64,000 nucleotides of DNA from Pseudomonas sp. B21-056. GTDB lineage: Bacteria; Pseudomonadota; Gammaproteobacteria; Pseudomonadales; Pseudomonadaceae. Shown in pieces: positions 25,620 to 35,292 of the stretch. The notes beneath the pieces were generated by a model. The model was not told where the DNA came from, made no database searches, and worked only from the letters and a program-made list of their open reading frames with translations. Where the stretch lies: NCBI RefSeq assembly GCF_026016325.1, contig NZ_CP087203.1, forward strand, positions 3,224,001 through 3,288,000, in the 5' to 3' direction. The position numbers and the translations under genes were made by a program. Position 1 is the first letter of the stretch. Each line of letters begins with the position of its first letter.

Positions 25620-28600
25620 TCAATCTCCCGTCCGCGCATCTTCTGCGCTGTCGTTATTTGCTACTCCGTGGCGTACGAAATCCATTACCGCCAAGACCTC
25701 ATTGGAGAGTTGTACCTTGCCTTCGCTATCGCAATACGAGGCTTGAATGATGCCAGCCTGATCCACGTCGCGTAGCGATGTCATAGGTTTGGAGATCACT
25801 TCCGTTTGACTTTTGAAATAACCGTCCAGGAAACCGCTGCCCCACATATGGCTGCTCCAAACATTGACTAGTAGATCGCGAGTCCTCCGGTCAATACGTG
25901 CTCGGTAATATTCCTCTCCTTCGGGAGCGAAGACGCCACGCAACCCCACAGCGAGCTCAATGAAATCGTTGATTTCGTTGATAAATGCTTCTCCGCGAAA
26001 CCTGTATTCTTTACGAATGTTGGGAATAACACTGAAATCCGATGTTTTGGCTTTCTGATCTTCTGGTAGCTGAATCAACTCGCGACTTGGCACCACACCA
26101 ACCAAATAAGCCTGAAGCAGGCTGGTGAATACACGCTCGATTGCGCGTTCTGCCCATCGGTCGATGGCCGCGGGCTGCACCATACGTTCAAGGAAGCGGT
26201 GGAAGATGTCGAACACATGAACTATGTGCCGATCACGACGACGCTGTGGCGTGGGTATCAAGACAACGAACCCAATGTGAGCACGACCCACGCGCGAGGA
26301 CGCTTGAATGTACTCGGCAATGTCCGAAGGCATGCCTGCAAAAAACATAGAGTTGAACTCGTCGACGTCGACGCCGTGTGAAATGGCTGATGTCGCGATG
26401 ACTGAGCGCAACTGATCTTGTAGCGGCTGAAAAGGATGCCCTGGATTTACGCGAAGTTGGGCAGTATCCACGACATTTTGAATTTCCCCTTGCTCCACCG
26501 AACCGGTGATCAGTCGAGTATCAAGCCCCCTCAGATCCATTCCTTCATTGAGGTGTCGCTTGCGGGTTTCCTCCGCCTCCGCAGCCATAATCTGATCACC
26601 ACCTTTTTTATTGGTGACGTAAGTCAAGGCTATGCGATGCAGGTCAATGAGAGTGGCCAGTTTTGATGCGCAGGCCTCACCTAATGCGTCCTTGTGCAGC
26701 GCCTCGAGAGCGCCTCGGGAGACGTGCTCCACGAGCAATTGGCGTGCAAATTGGAAAACTTCTGCGTCATTGCTCGTCAGGTCGTTGAACAGGCGGGTGA
26801 CGTTGAAATGAAAGCTCGATAAAACCGCAACACTTGTCGTCGTATGCGGCTTTCCGTTGGTCATGAAGGCTGTGTAAACACGGGCTTGGCTGCTCGCCAC
26901 TTCGATGTCCGGATGCGCTTGACGCTCTACATCCTCCGCTGGAGCGGGTACCGAATAAAATGATTCGTAAAGGGTTGGGCCCGGCTCGGGAAACTGTGTT
27001 GCCGGAATCGAGCGTTGGTACAAGTGCTCCAGCTGCCTCTCAGGAGCAGAGACGGTAGCGGACGCGGCGATCACCTTAGCCCGGCGCCTACGCCCTTGTT
27101 TATCTGTTGCGACCAAGCCGCTGAGTGGCTTGGACAGGTATTCAAAGACGGCATCGAGTGTGGATTCGAAGAGACCGGCGAAGGTGCCCAGCGATTCATC
27201 GAGTAGGTGTGCCTCGTCCTGGATGATAAGGCTGGGGAATGGATCGTGAAAAATGCGCTTTCCAGCCGAATAAGCAGGGTATATCCCCTCCATGCCTTTT
27301 GCGTCAGGCCCCGCAGCTAGCTCACGAGGTTCAGGAACGTACAACCGCCCGCTGACCGGATTCATCCAAGGCGACGCTCCGAACATCGCGTAGATGCGCC
27401 GAATGGTTCGAGCTGAATGGCCAATGAGGGCCAGCTTATCGACGGTACCCAAAAGCACGGACGGTGCTAAATCGTAAATGTCTTCATCGACAATGTAGAA
27501 CGGAAGGGGCCGCCAGCTACCACCGTTTGAATCGCATTGGATATCGGTGCATACATGGCCCAGTATTTGGTCCCTGTTATCAACAAATAGCCGCAAAGCT
27601 GTTTCGCAATTACAGAAAGGGCATTTGGGCAGCTTGCGCCAGGCACGCATGGCAGTGTGATATTTGGCGTCGTTTTCCCGAAGGGCTCGCTCAGCCGCTA
27701 GGAATGGAGGTGCAGACAAAATGGTTGGGATGCTCTTCACCCCCTTAGTATTGTGACGGTTAGGAGAGCCGCCGCTGCCGACCCAGAATCCTATGGACAA
27801 TGGGTTACCACCGTAGCCATGACGATTTCGGACACGCTCAGCATGTGCCAGTACTCGTGCGCACCGCTGGGCCTGTTGGATCGTTAGCAATCGCAACGGG
27901 TAGCGAATGAGCGCAGTGACCCCTAACTGCTTACCTCGAAGCCGATCAAGCATAAGGTTAAAGGTCAGCAGCCCGAAAAAAGCTTCAGATTTGCCGCCGC
28001 CGGTCGCGAAGTAAAGGAGGGTGACAGCGTCGTCTCTGGTTTCGTTGTAGAGGTGCGAATACTCCGGAATTCGCGAGGCCAAAGCAGGAACATTCGCAAT
28101 GATGAAAGCAAGCTGAAACAAGCGCCACTCATTGTCGTCCTGGCCAAAACGGGCCTGCATGAAGTTCGCCATTGTCTCGTTAGTGGCTAGCCAAGCTTCA
28201 TAAACAATTGCTTTTGGGTCAGCCTGCGTGCCTCGCTCGCGCCAAGCCGCACGAGATTCCCTCAAGCAATTCAGGCCGGCAGCGATAGTCGCCATCTCTG
28301 TGGTCCATTTTCGGATGTCGTGGCGAAACGCCTCTTCCTCGCGTGCAATTCCGGCTACGTCGGAAGCGGATAGGCCATCGGCAGGCGACACTTGCTCGGG
28401 TAAATTGTTAAGCCATGTTTGCATGGCTGGCACCAGCGCCTCCAACCCATCAAGTCCATCTGGTTGGGCCAAGGCACGTATTTTTCGCACGACACCAGCA
28501 GCGCTCGTGGGAGTGATTCGCGGCTGGGTGTAACGAGGCGTCCACGTAGTCTCTAGAGTCCGAATCGCAGGGTCGGATTGTAGTTGCACAACTCCGCAGT

Positions 28601-29819
28601 TGTGCCCCATGGCTGGATGTGTCAGGTACTTGTTATAGCGATAGGAAGGGTCAATTCGCTCGAGTTTCAACGGATGGTGAAGCGCAGCCGGAAGCTGTAT
28701 TTGTAGAGAAACGAGGAAGATAGCTTCCTCCGTCTCGTCTACATGCTGAGTCGGCATACTGCTGACGTTTTCAATTGCGAGAAAGAAATTTCGTTTGGAA
28801 GGATCGAGCCAGTCTGTATGCAGCTCGAGATCCCAATCTAAGTGTATCTGCGGCAATGTTATTGGTAGCTGAGACGTGCGCGCACTCTGGAGAAATTCCG
28901 CCCAATTCGAGTATTGACTGGCGGGTATGCTCAACTGGTGCCGATACCCCCACGCCTTACCACCAGAGTCCAGATCATCGCTTTCAGCCCAATCCTGCAG
29001 CCGCTTGTTCACGGCCTCATTCATACGCAAGGACTGGTTGTCGATGTCTTGCTGAAGAGCTTCAATGGATTTCGCGGTATCGAGTTCCAGTGGTGGTAGC
29101 TCCACATCCAATCGCAACCATTTGTGTGGGACCGCCAATGGCTCGAAGTGCTCGTCTTTGATAGGAAGAGCCTCGCGTGAGTTGACGAGCGCTCCCTCCC
29201 TCGTGCTATCACTAAGTTCTTCCATTTCAGCTGAAGAAAAATCCTCGGCTTCGGCCGAATCGTGAGCAAGATCCGAGGTCAGCAGATCTCTCGGGATGCC
29301 TTTCGCTGCGTAGATTTCCTCAACAATCGTCGACCGGATTGCCGTCCACCCGGGATGCTTATATTTCGAGCTATAAGTGCCTTTGGCTTTCTCCCACGCT
29401 TCTTCCAGCCGACGGTTACGTTCAGCCCGAATCTCGTCAACCACAGCCCGGCGCAACATAAAGACAGGACGACAGTTTGGCCTTTTGAGATCCTCTTCAC
29501 GGGGAAGCACGCGCACGTAGACACATAGCCTCGGGAATACCGTTATCACTGAAGACGCGAGGGCATTGAGTTGCATCTGGACCCCGTGCGACGAAATCCA
29601 GATAGGCGATGTCACTTCATCGTCACCGGATTGGTTGCGCTGGGGCAGCAAAAAACCAGAATTTAACAACGTTCTTGGACGAGCTCCGAAGAGATATTGC
29701 CCTGTGGAACCATGGCCGCTGATTTGTGCATACGTCAGATTCAGAAGGCTATCGACGACCGCCTCCTTGAGGGTAGAGGAGATCTTTGCCGGATCGTCAC
29801 GAAGCGTGGGTTGGCTCAT
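25620..29819 (-). CDS. drmA: DrmA-like DEAH-box helicase of a DISARM-related system
   Basis: A 1399-residue superfamily 2 helicase. Walker A is FATGGGKSEAFFG near residue 605, the DEAH box (IIQDEAHLLDESLG) near 867, and motif VI (QASSRVGRAHIG) near 1174, following ATSAISHGVDVDEFNSMFF. The N-terminal 580 residues are unrelated to a helicase core and probably form regulatory domains, as in DrmA. Between motifs I and II a C-P-F-C-N-C zinc-like site occurs. DrmA/DrmB bind and translocate DNA in DISARM; here the same is inferred. Its ATG overlaps the stop of the preceding gene by 4 bases (ATGA). Confidence 0.85.
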   Translation of the reverse strand: MSQPTLRDDPAKISSTLKEAVVDSLLNLTYAQISGHGSTGQYLFGARPRTLLNSGFLLPQRNQSGDDEVTSPIWISSHGVQMQLNALASSVITVFPRLCVYVRVLPREEDLKRPNCRPVFMLRRAVVDEIRAERNRRLEEAWEKAKGTYSSKYKHPGWTAIRSTIVEEIYAAKGIPRDLLTSDLAHDSAEAEDFSSAEMEELSDSTREGALVNSREALPIKDEHFEPLAVPHKWLRLDVELPPLELDTAKSIEALQQDIDNQSLRMNEAVNKRLQDWAESDDLDSGGKAWGYRHQLSIPASQYSNWAEFLQSARTSQLPITLPQIHLDWDLELHTDWLDPSKRNFFLAIENVSSMPTQHVDETEEAIFLVSLQIQLPAALHHPLKLERIDPSYRYNKYLTHPAMGHNCGVVQLQSDPAIRTLETTWTPRYTQPRITPTSAAGVVRKIRALAQPDGLDGLEALVPAMQTWLNNLPEQVSPADGLSASDVAGIAREEEAFRHDIRKWTTEMATIAAGLNCLRESRAAWRERGTQADPKAIVYEAWLATNETMANFMQARFGQDDNEWRLFQLAFIIANVPALASRIPEYSHLYNETRDDAVTLLYFATGGGKSEAFFGLLTFNLMLDRLRGKQLGVTALIRYPLRLLTIQQAQRCARVLAHAERVRNRHGYGGNPLSIGFWVGSGGSPNRHNTKGVKSIPTILSAPPFLAAERALRENDAKYHTAMRAWRKLPKCPFCNCETALRLFVDNRDQILGHVCTDIQCDSNGGSWRPLPFYIVDEDIYDLAPSVLLGTVDKLALIGHSARTIRRIYAMFGASPWMNPVSGRLYVPEPRELAAGPDAKGMEGIYPAYSAGKRIFHDPFPSLIIQDEAHLLDESLGTFAGLFESTLDAVFEYLSKPLSGLVATDKQGRRRRAKVIAASATVSAPERQLEHLYQRSIPATQFPEPGPTLYESFYSVPAPAEDVERQAHPDIEVASSQARVYTAFMTNGKPHTTTSVAVLSSFHFNVTRLFNDLTSNDAEVFQFARQLLVEHVSRGALEALHKDALGEACASKLATLIDLHRIALTYVTNKKGGDQIMAAEAEETRKRHLNEGMDLRGLDTRLITGSVEQGEIQNVVDTAQLRVNPGHPFQPLQDQLRSVIATSAISHGVDVDEFNSMFFAGMPSDIAEYIQASSRVGRAHIGFVVLIPTPQRRRDRHIVHVFDIFHRFLERMVQPAAIDRWAERAIERVFTSLLQAYLVGVVPSRELIQLPEDQKAKTSDFSVIPNIRKEYRFRGEAFINEINDFIELAVGLRGVFAPEGEEYYRARIDRRTRDLLVNVWSSHMWGSGFLDGYFKSQTEVISKPMTSLRDVDQAGIIQASYCDSEGKVQLSNEVLAVMDFVRHGVANNDSAEDARTGD

Positions 29820-32602
29820 TGCAGCGTTTCCTTAGAAAGTCCGACAAACTCGACGGAGGCAATGCTTTCACGCGCCTTGTCGAAAAGCTGATTCAAAGTC
29901 GTTCGCTTGATACTCGAGTTGGCCATAACGGATTCGGGCTGCAGGAGCATGTACGCATAGATGTCGGCGACATGGCGACCATCTAGCCGACGCGAGTTAC
30001 GTACCGCCGTGATGACGCGCTGCCACTGGTAAGCAGCTTCCAACGGAGACAGTCCGAGCACCGTTGCAAATGCCTTGAAAGTCTCCTCGCGCTGTGGCGC
30101 CTGTGGCCGAAGCTGCTCGAACGGGGTGTCGAGTGAGCGTCCTAAATCAATCCACTGGCGCATCGCCTGAGCCCCGGGAAGTTTGGTTTCCAGAAGAGGG
30201 TCAAGCTCAAGCATCTGCTCTCGTATTACGCGTACCTTGTCAGAAAGTGAGCCCTGCGCGAATCGCTTAGCGAGGCATTTCTGGATCTGCTCGTGATAAC
30301 TTCTCAAGGCAGTTTCGAACGTCTTATCCGATTGAATAGGTACGCCCGCTTCACGGAGTACTTGCTCGACCATCTCGCGCAGCTCAGCTGACATGATAAA
30401 AACCTTATCACCCACCTCCAGGGAGCCGACGTGGCAAGTCCGAAAGCCTACATCTGCTGCCCGCGGCGAAGCCGGGTCGTAGACGTACATTTCCGATTTC
30501 TCATGGCGGAACAGCGTCACGTTGCTGTCAAGTCGGATAACCCAAGATTCGGCTCCATCACCATGCCCCTCAGAGGAAACATTGGATGACAACTCGACAC
30601 GAAAGGTAGGTAGCACATAGTCGCTAGTGGAAAGTACAGAAGCGTCTTCCGGGAGATCTTTCAGTTTCCTCAAAATGGATTCCATCCGAGGCTTAAAGGA
30701 TCTGAATTCGGGCATTAGCTCGACGATAGGCTTGAGCGTGGCCCGTAGAAACTGCCCGGCTCGCTGGGTTAGCAAAACCACCGTATGGGAAGGAACACGA
30801 TCATCGGTCAGCAATAGACGAAGGCAGTCCTCGTTTAATCCAGCACAAACCAGTGTCGAGCCTTGCAGCTCATCAAGGCGTTCTTCGAGGTGAGCGGCAC
30901 ACAACAGTTGTACGCGCCCTTGAAAGGAGTCATATATCAGCCCATCGGGATACTGGTCGTACTCCGCGAGGAAGCGTTCGGCGAGGCGCAGATACAGCGC
31001 ACTGGTAAACACGATGGCAACCTTACGCTTTGAGCTCTTTGCAGCGTTGGAAACAAGCTCTGCCAACTTATGCGCGAAAGGCGTCGCCTCGTGATAATTG
31101 CAGAATAGTTGTGAGCTACGCTGAAGACATTCAAAAAGGGCTGGCCCCTGGTCTCCAACGCCAACGGTACGCTCGAACTCCTGTACGTTACCCAGGTGGT
31201 TGAGCCAATCGAAAGCGGCGCGTGTCCGCTGCGACACTTCAATACCTGCCAGATAGTCGGACATATGCCTGACGCCGCAGGGGAGGGCTGCAAGACGAGA
31301 AAGGTACGACGCTGCGTCGATTAGTGGTTTGGCAGACTCTTTGCCCCCCGGTGCAGCATTGGCGATACGTACCAGCTTGTTAGCTGATTTGGCCGTATCC
31401 GCATCAACGATAAAAACATTGAGTTCCCGCGGAGCGGGATGCAGGGTTTCCTGAGCCAATGGCGCCAATAATCCCGCTCCACCGACAGTACTCGGAACAC
31501 CCAAAATTTTGAATTCGTGGGGCGTGTGCCATTGACTTGAAGGGTTCCGCTTGCGGTTCTGCTCCCAGAGTTCCTCCTTGATCCTAAAAGCAGCATGGGG
31601 CTCATCAGTGATTACAATAACGCCAGGGGGGCGACCTTGAAATACGTCCTCCAGCATTATGCAGAAGCGCGCCAGTTGCTTTTTCCAGCTTTTGGCCTCC
31701 ATACGAATTGCTCGGGTAGCCTGGACTAGAACGACCTCCGGTGAGCCAAACCGAGCCAGATCTCTGCAGGCGCGTCGAAGCTCGGTCTCTGACATCCGTC
31801 CATCAAGTGCAAAGAGGGCATCTGGTGCTGTACGCGGATCACCGATGACTGCGCAGTTCAATTTTAAAGCAGTCGCGAGTTTCCTTCTGAGTTTGGCTCG
31901 GATAAGCGCCAAAAGGTGCTCGTCGCAAGATTGCCAACGGTCAAAATCTGGCGTCGCCAAAAAGTGAGGCAGCAGCTCACCAACTGTCGGATTGAATGGG
32001 TCGTCTAGGTTTTGAGGAAAATTACTGTCGGATAGGGAAAAGTAAAAGGCGTCTTTGTCTCCCATGGAGCGAGTCACACTTGCGTTGGCGTCGGCGCTTA
32101 CCTCAAGCAAGTTGTGAGCGATTCGAAGAATGCTTGTCCGATCGAAATGGACGTGATTCAGACCATAAAAGGCATTGCTCTTCACTGGAAAAAGCAAGCC
32201 GCGAACTCCTTGTTTGTCGCCCTGATGCCAGCGTACCAACGTAGCCAACGCGTGTACCAGAGGCAGGGTTTTGGGCGCCGCGGGCCATGCCATCACGATG
32301 TGTCGTGATCGGTGCTCGGCAGCATGCAGATAAAGATCTGCCAGCGCTAAAAGCGTTGAGGAGGGCGCGCTCGGCTGCAAGCTGCCATCTCGGTACATCG
32401 CGATGAGAGCTTCATGTGCACGAGGTACGATGCTAGGAGCGGGCGTTTCTACCGGGACGGTTTGAACCGTTTTACGCGCATGGGTCTTTAGTGCAGGTTT
32501 TGCATGGGCGAGAGGTTTGCGTGCCGCGAACAGCTGCGCAAGTTCCTCGCGCCGTCGCTGTTGCGCTTCCATTAAGTCGTTGAGCTTCTTCCGTGATGCC
32601 AT
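29816..32602 (-). CDS. DrmE-like protein of the DISARM-related operon
   Basis: A 928-residue protein placed directly before drmA. There is no clean P-loop, but two regions have helicase-like alternation of strands and helices: RHIVMAWPAAPKTLPLVHAL at about 98, and KVAIVFTSALYLRLAERFLAEY at about 520, followed by VLLTQRAGQFLRATL. This suggests an inactive helicase fold. Size, order and lack of catalytic motifs fit DrmE, the class 2 DISARM protein of unknown function; identity is not proven. The N-terminus is basic and Ala-rich, probably flexible. The stop overlaps the drmA start, and the methyltransferase lies 53 bases upstream. Confidence 0.6.
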   Translation of the reverse strand: MASRKKLNDLMEAQQRRREELAQLFAARKPLAHAKPALKTHARKTVQTVPVETPAPSIVPRAHEALIAMYRDGSLQPSAPSSTLLALADLYLHAAEHRSRHIVMAWPAAPKTLPLVHALATLVRWHQGDKQGVRGLLFPVKSNAFYGLNHVHFDRTSILRIAHNLLEVSADANASVTRSMGDKDAFYFSLSDSNFPQNLDDPFNPTVGELLPHFLATPDFDRWQSCDEHLLALIRAKLRRKLATALKLNCAVIGDPRTAPDALFALDGRMSETELRRACRDLARFGSPEVVLVQATRAIRMEAKSWKKQLARFCIMLEDVFQGRPPGVIVITDEPHAAFRIKEELWEQNRKRNPSSQWHTPHEFKILGVPSTVGGAGLLAPLAQETLHPAPRELNVFIVDADTAKSANKLVRIANAAPGGKESAKPLIDAASYLSRLAALPCGVRHMSDYLAGIEVSQRTRAAFDWLNHLGNVQEFERTVGVGDQGPALFECLQRSSQLFCNYHEATPFAHKLAELVSNAAKSSKRKVAIVFTSALYLRLAERFLAEYDQYPDGLIYDSFQGRVQLLCAAHLEERLDELQGSTLVCAGLNEDCLRLLLTDDRVPSHTVVLLTQRAGQFLRATLKPIVELMPEFRSFKPRMESILRKLKDLPEDASVLSTSDYVLPTFRVELSSNVSSEGHGDGAESWVIRLDSNVTLFRHEKSEMYVYDPASPRAADVGFRTCHVGSLEVGDKVFIMSAELREMVEQVLREAGVPIQSDKTFETALRSYHEQIQKCLAKRFAQGSLSDKVRVIREQMLELDPLLETKLPGAQAMRQWIDLGRSLDTPFEQLRPQAPQREETFKAFATVLGLSPLEAAYQWQRVITAVRNSRRLDGRHVADIYAYMLLQPESVMANSSIKRTTLNQLFDKARESIASVEFVGLSKETLQ

Positions 32603-32655
32603 GTGCCCTGCTTAAGTCGATTGATTTCAGCTTTTAGGCAGCATAAGCGAAAGGT

Positions 32656-34416
32656 TTACTGCTTTTCCAATGCCTTTCGAGCAGCATTTGCCATGTCTAA
32701 GCCTTGTTCGAGGTAGATCCTGAGCCGGCCAGGATCAGGCAGTCGGAGTTGGTTGAGCTCGAACACTGATACGTTGGTCGCTCCAGAGATACAGCGGAAG
32801 TATCGATCTACGGTCGGCGTCCCAAGCAACTGCACCAACTGAGCAGGTGTCAATGCAGGTTCAGGGGCTATCTGTTCAAGAATCACGGTGTGGTTTTCAC
32901 CAACGAATCCGCCATAGGTCTCTATGAGCTGTGTCGGAACAGTTGCGGCAACTAATCGTCGCGGTTGCTCGTTGGATGTCACGCGTTGCAGTAAGACGCT
33001 GGGGCGGCGAATGATGGAACGATGGTCTTTTGCCCCCATATTTACAAAACAGCCTTCTTTGTTCGCTTTAGCCGCACCGTTAAAGCGCAAGGAACCGTTA
33101 GGTGCAATGTCGCTGGACCAAAGCAGCGGAACCACCGTGTCGCCACGCGCGCCGACAGCCGTTTTCGTCGAGGCGTAGGTTGTGCGTGTGTCACGGTTCC
33201 ACACAAACGCGCCGATACGGGGCGCATAACCGTAGTCCACTAAGCCAGCCTTCGATTTTGCTGCGCTTTTAAGCAGTGCGATGTCGCTCTCCAACCGGGG
33301 GATTGGCCACGCGGCGCCCATGTTGGGCAAGATGCATAGACCCACGTCAATGTAACTACCGTCTTTTGAAACCAACGACACCTTCGCTTCGGTGCTTGGC
33401 GCATGCCCTGTTTTTTCTCGCCGCGCTAACGTCAATGCGGTCTCCTGTTGGACATCCATAAAGACGCCAATACGGTCACCAACCATACCAATACCGAGCA
33501 ACGTGGTTTGCGTCATCATGTAACTTCTCAGCCTGGAGAAGTTCTGACCAGACAAAAAGCTAGTCGGGGTGACCAGTGCGCAGATGCCACCCGTAGCGAG
33601 AAGCTTGATGCACAAGGCAATGAAGAGGGCATACAGATTCGGCTGGCCTTGAACAACGTCTTCAAACTCGTGGACGTACTGACTGACTTCCTCAGCGCGC
33701 ATCTTTCTAAATGGAGGATTGCATACCACCACATCGAGCTTTTCCCACAGGTGCTTGGTTTGTAGAAGCGAGTCGCCCTGGTAGACCTGAAACACGGGGT
33801 AGGTGTCAGTCGCGACAACCTCGTCATGGAGCGCCATCAGCAGGAAGTGCTTTGACAATTCACATAGGGCGGCATCTTGGTCAAATCCCAAAATTCGCTC
33901 TTGAATGTGGCTCACTATCTGTTGGGCGCTTGCACCATGTCGGCGAAGCAAATCACGCATGCGCATAGCGATAGGTGCCAAAAACGCAGCGCCGCCACAC
34001 GCGGGGTCACAAAAACTGCGATTGGAAAAATCGACGCCCTGGGCTGACAGGTCGTCAAGCAAACGCCTCGTTAGCGATGGCGGAGTAAAGAACATCGCCT
34101 GCTGCTTTCTGCGCTCGCTTCCCAACAGTTGCGCGTACGCCGAGGAGAACCAGTAGGTCGACTCGATGAAGTCAAGCTTGCTTACAAACGCCACGAACGC
34201 GCACACGGCAGGCTCGTTCAAGAGGAGGGTTGCTACGGGTAGACCGGACTGTGGCAATCCCGGAAAACAGTTACTGCACCATTTTGCTAATGCGCTGCCC
34301 AGGATCAAGTCCGGCTCTAGCATCCCCTTTTGCATCACCACACGCATGTCGCGGACTAGGCTGTGAAAGTGAGTTTTAGTAGGGAGAGTCATAGGTGGCA
34401 CAGGCCTGGTACGCAT
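32656..34416 (-). CDS. N6-adenine DNA methyltransferase of the DISARM-related system
   Basis: Modifies adenine in host DNA so that the restriction part can tell self from phage. SAM-binding motif I is FCDPACGGAAF near residue 138; the catalytic motif IV is CNPPFRKM near 235, the NPP[FY] type of N6-adenine methylases. Then comes LLATGGICALVTPTSFLSG and a C-terminal ~230-residue region that should be the target-recognition domain. At 586 aa it is smaller than the class 1 DISARM methylase and has no fused nuclease or helicase. Start uncertain: the ATG at 34416 lacks a good ribosome site, and the ATG at 34392 is an alternative. It is first in the tight gene run. Confidence 0.88.
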   Translation of the reverse strand: MRTRPVPPMTLPTKTHFHSLVRDMRVVMQKGMLEPDLILGSALAKWCSNCFPGLPQSGLPVATLLLNEPAVCAFVAFVSKLDFIESTYWFSSAYAQLLGSERRKQQAMFFTPPSLTRRLLDDLSAQGVDFSNRSFCDPACGGAAFLAPIAMRMRDLLRRHGASAQQIVSHIQERILGFDQDAALCELSKHFLLMALHDEVVATDTYPVFQVYQGDSLLQTKHLWEKLDVVVCNPPFRKMRAEEVSQYVHEFEDVVQGQPNLYALFIALCIKLLATGGICALVTPTSFLSGQNFSRLRSYMMTQTTLLGIGMVGDRIGVFMDVQQETALTLARREKTGHAPSTEAKVSLVSKDGSYIDVGLCILPNMGAAWPIPRLESDIALLKSAAKSKAGLVDYGYAPRIGAFVWNRDTRTTYASTKTAVGARGDTVVPLLWSSDIAPNGSLRFNGAAKANKEGCFVNMGAKDHRSIIRRPSVLLQRVTSNEQPRRLVAATVPTQLIETYGGFVGENHTVILEQIAPEPALTPAQLVQLLGTPTVDRYFRCISGATNVSVFELNQLRLPDPGRLRIYLEQGLDMANAARKALEKQ

Positions 34417-34483
34417 TTATAGCGCGGAGCGAACAACAATGTGTGAAGGGGCGGGCCGTACATCATTCCTCTCCTTGGAATAG

Positions 34484-34502
34484 GATAAGTAGCTTGCTTA
34501 TC
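34484..34502. promoter_or_regulatory. Inverted repeat in the methyltransferase upstream region
   Basis: GATAAG at 34484-34489 and CTTATC at 34497-34502 form a 6-bp dyad with a 7-base spacer, about 70 bases before the methyltransferase start. Placement suits a regulator site (possibly the XRE protein encoded upstream) controlling the defence operon. A short dyad like this can also occur by chance. Confidence 0.35.
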
Positions 34503-34627
34503 GAACAGTGGCATTTTGTCAGGTCATCTATCCCAGATCTACAGAACAAGCTTTATGAGTCAGCTTTAGATTCTTAAGCACTCTGAGTTTTAGAACCTTG
34601 GAGGAGCAATCAGCGTGCGCAAATTCT

Positions 34628-34855
34628 TCAAGAAGAGAGGAGTCGCACTTTTTGCTCAGAGGGAAAATTTCGGGGGAGAATTCGTTGACGCCTTGATTCA
34701 GCCGGTTTTCTCATCACTTCTCTCAAACGCTGAGCGGATCCTTCAAGCTCCGAGGGTGACGCGAGGCTAAGAGCAAGCATCAACGCATCGCGACGTTTCC
34801 GCTTCCCCTCTAAAATTTCACTGAGGCTGCTTTCTGACTGAATAGGTTGCTTCAT
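34628..34855 (-). CDS. Small basic hypothetical protein (75 aa) behind the XRE regulator
   Basis: Not recognised. Starts at the ATG at 34855, 55 bases after the XRE stop; the frame is open further upstream, inside the XRE gene, but without a credible start. The protein is rich in Ser, Arg and Lys, has one helix-forming Leu-rich stretch (ALMLALSLASPSELEGSAQRL) and a basic tail. It lies between the regulator and the methyltransferase, so it could be a co-regulator or an inhibitor of the defence genes. Confidence 0.5.
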   Translation of the reverse strand: MKQPIQSESSLSEILEGKRKRRDALMLALSLASPSELEGSAQRLREVMRKPAESRRQRILPRNFPSEQKVRLLSS

Positions 34856-34910
34856 GGTTGCGGATTCCGCCTTCAGTTCAGTTGGGATATTAGCACAAGC
34901 TAGTCGCCCC

Positions 34911-35207
34911 TTAGTCCTCAGATAACCCTTCGATTTCGGTTGATAGCTCCGCTCGGATACGAGAAAACAGCTTCTCAAGGGAAGTCGGCTGATCCTGAAG
35001 CAGATAACAGCCTACGAGTATGGTCAGCGGATGAACGTCCAATACCGATGCCAGTTCGTCTACCTTCTCAATCGTAGGGCTCTTCAGACCGCGCTCTAAG
35101 GTGCTGAGATAGGTCCGACTACTCACGTCGGAGAAATCTTCCTGGGAAAGCTTCCTCTCCGATCTCAGCTTTTTCAGGGCCGCGCCAAATGCCTGTTTCA
35201 GTTCCAT
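34911..35207 (-). CDS. XRE-family transcriptional regulator of the defence locus
   Basis: A 98-residue DNA-binding protein with a lambda-Cro/C-protein type helix-turn-helix at about residues 8-62: FGAALKKLRSERKLSQEDFS, TYLSTLERG and KSPTIEKVDELASVLDV. The C-terminal 35 residues are probably a dimerisation tail. It is the first gene of the minus-strand run leading into the methyltransferase, like control proteins of restriction systems that delay the restriction genes. A 57-bp copy of part of this gene remains at 14551-14607. Confidence 0.85.
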   Translation of the reverse strand: MELKQAFGAALKKLRSERKLSQEDFSDVSSRTYLSTLERGLKSPTIEKVDELASVLDVHPLTILVGCYLLQDQPTSLEKLFSRIRAELSTEIEGLSED

Positions 35208-35249
35208 ATTGCCGACCTCGCAAAAGGAACGATGAAGCCTTTGCGAGCT

Positions 35250-35270
35250 CTATAGGGCTACAATCTATAG
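35250..35270. promoter_or_regulatory. Repeated CTATAG boxes in the XRE divergent promoter
   Basis: Two identical 6-bp palindromes, CTATAG at 35250-35255 and 35265-35270, 15 bases apart, lie in the 85-bp gap between the XRE gene and the divergent 149-codon gene, with a TACAAT -10-like sequence overlapping them. Such paired boxes are typical of autoregulated control proteins. Confidence 0.45.
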
Positions 35271-35292
35271 TGTTCACTTTTGGGATTGCGCT

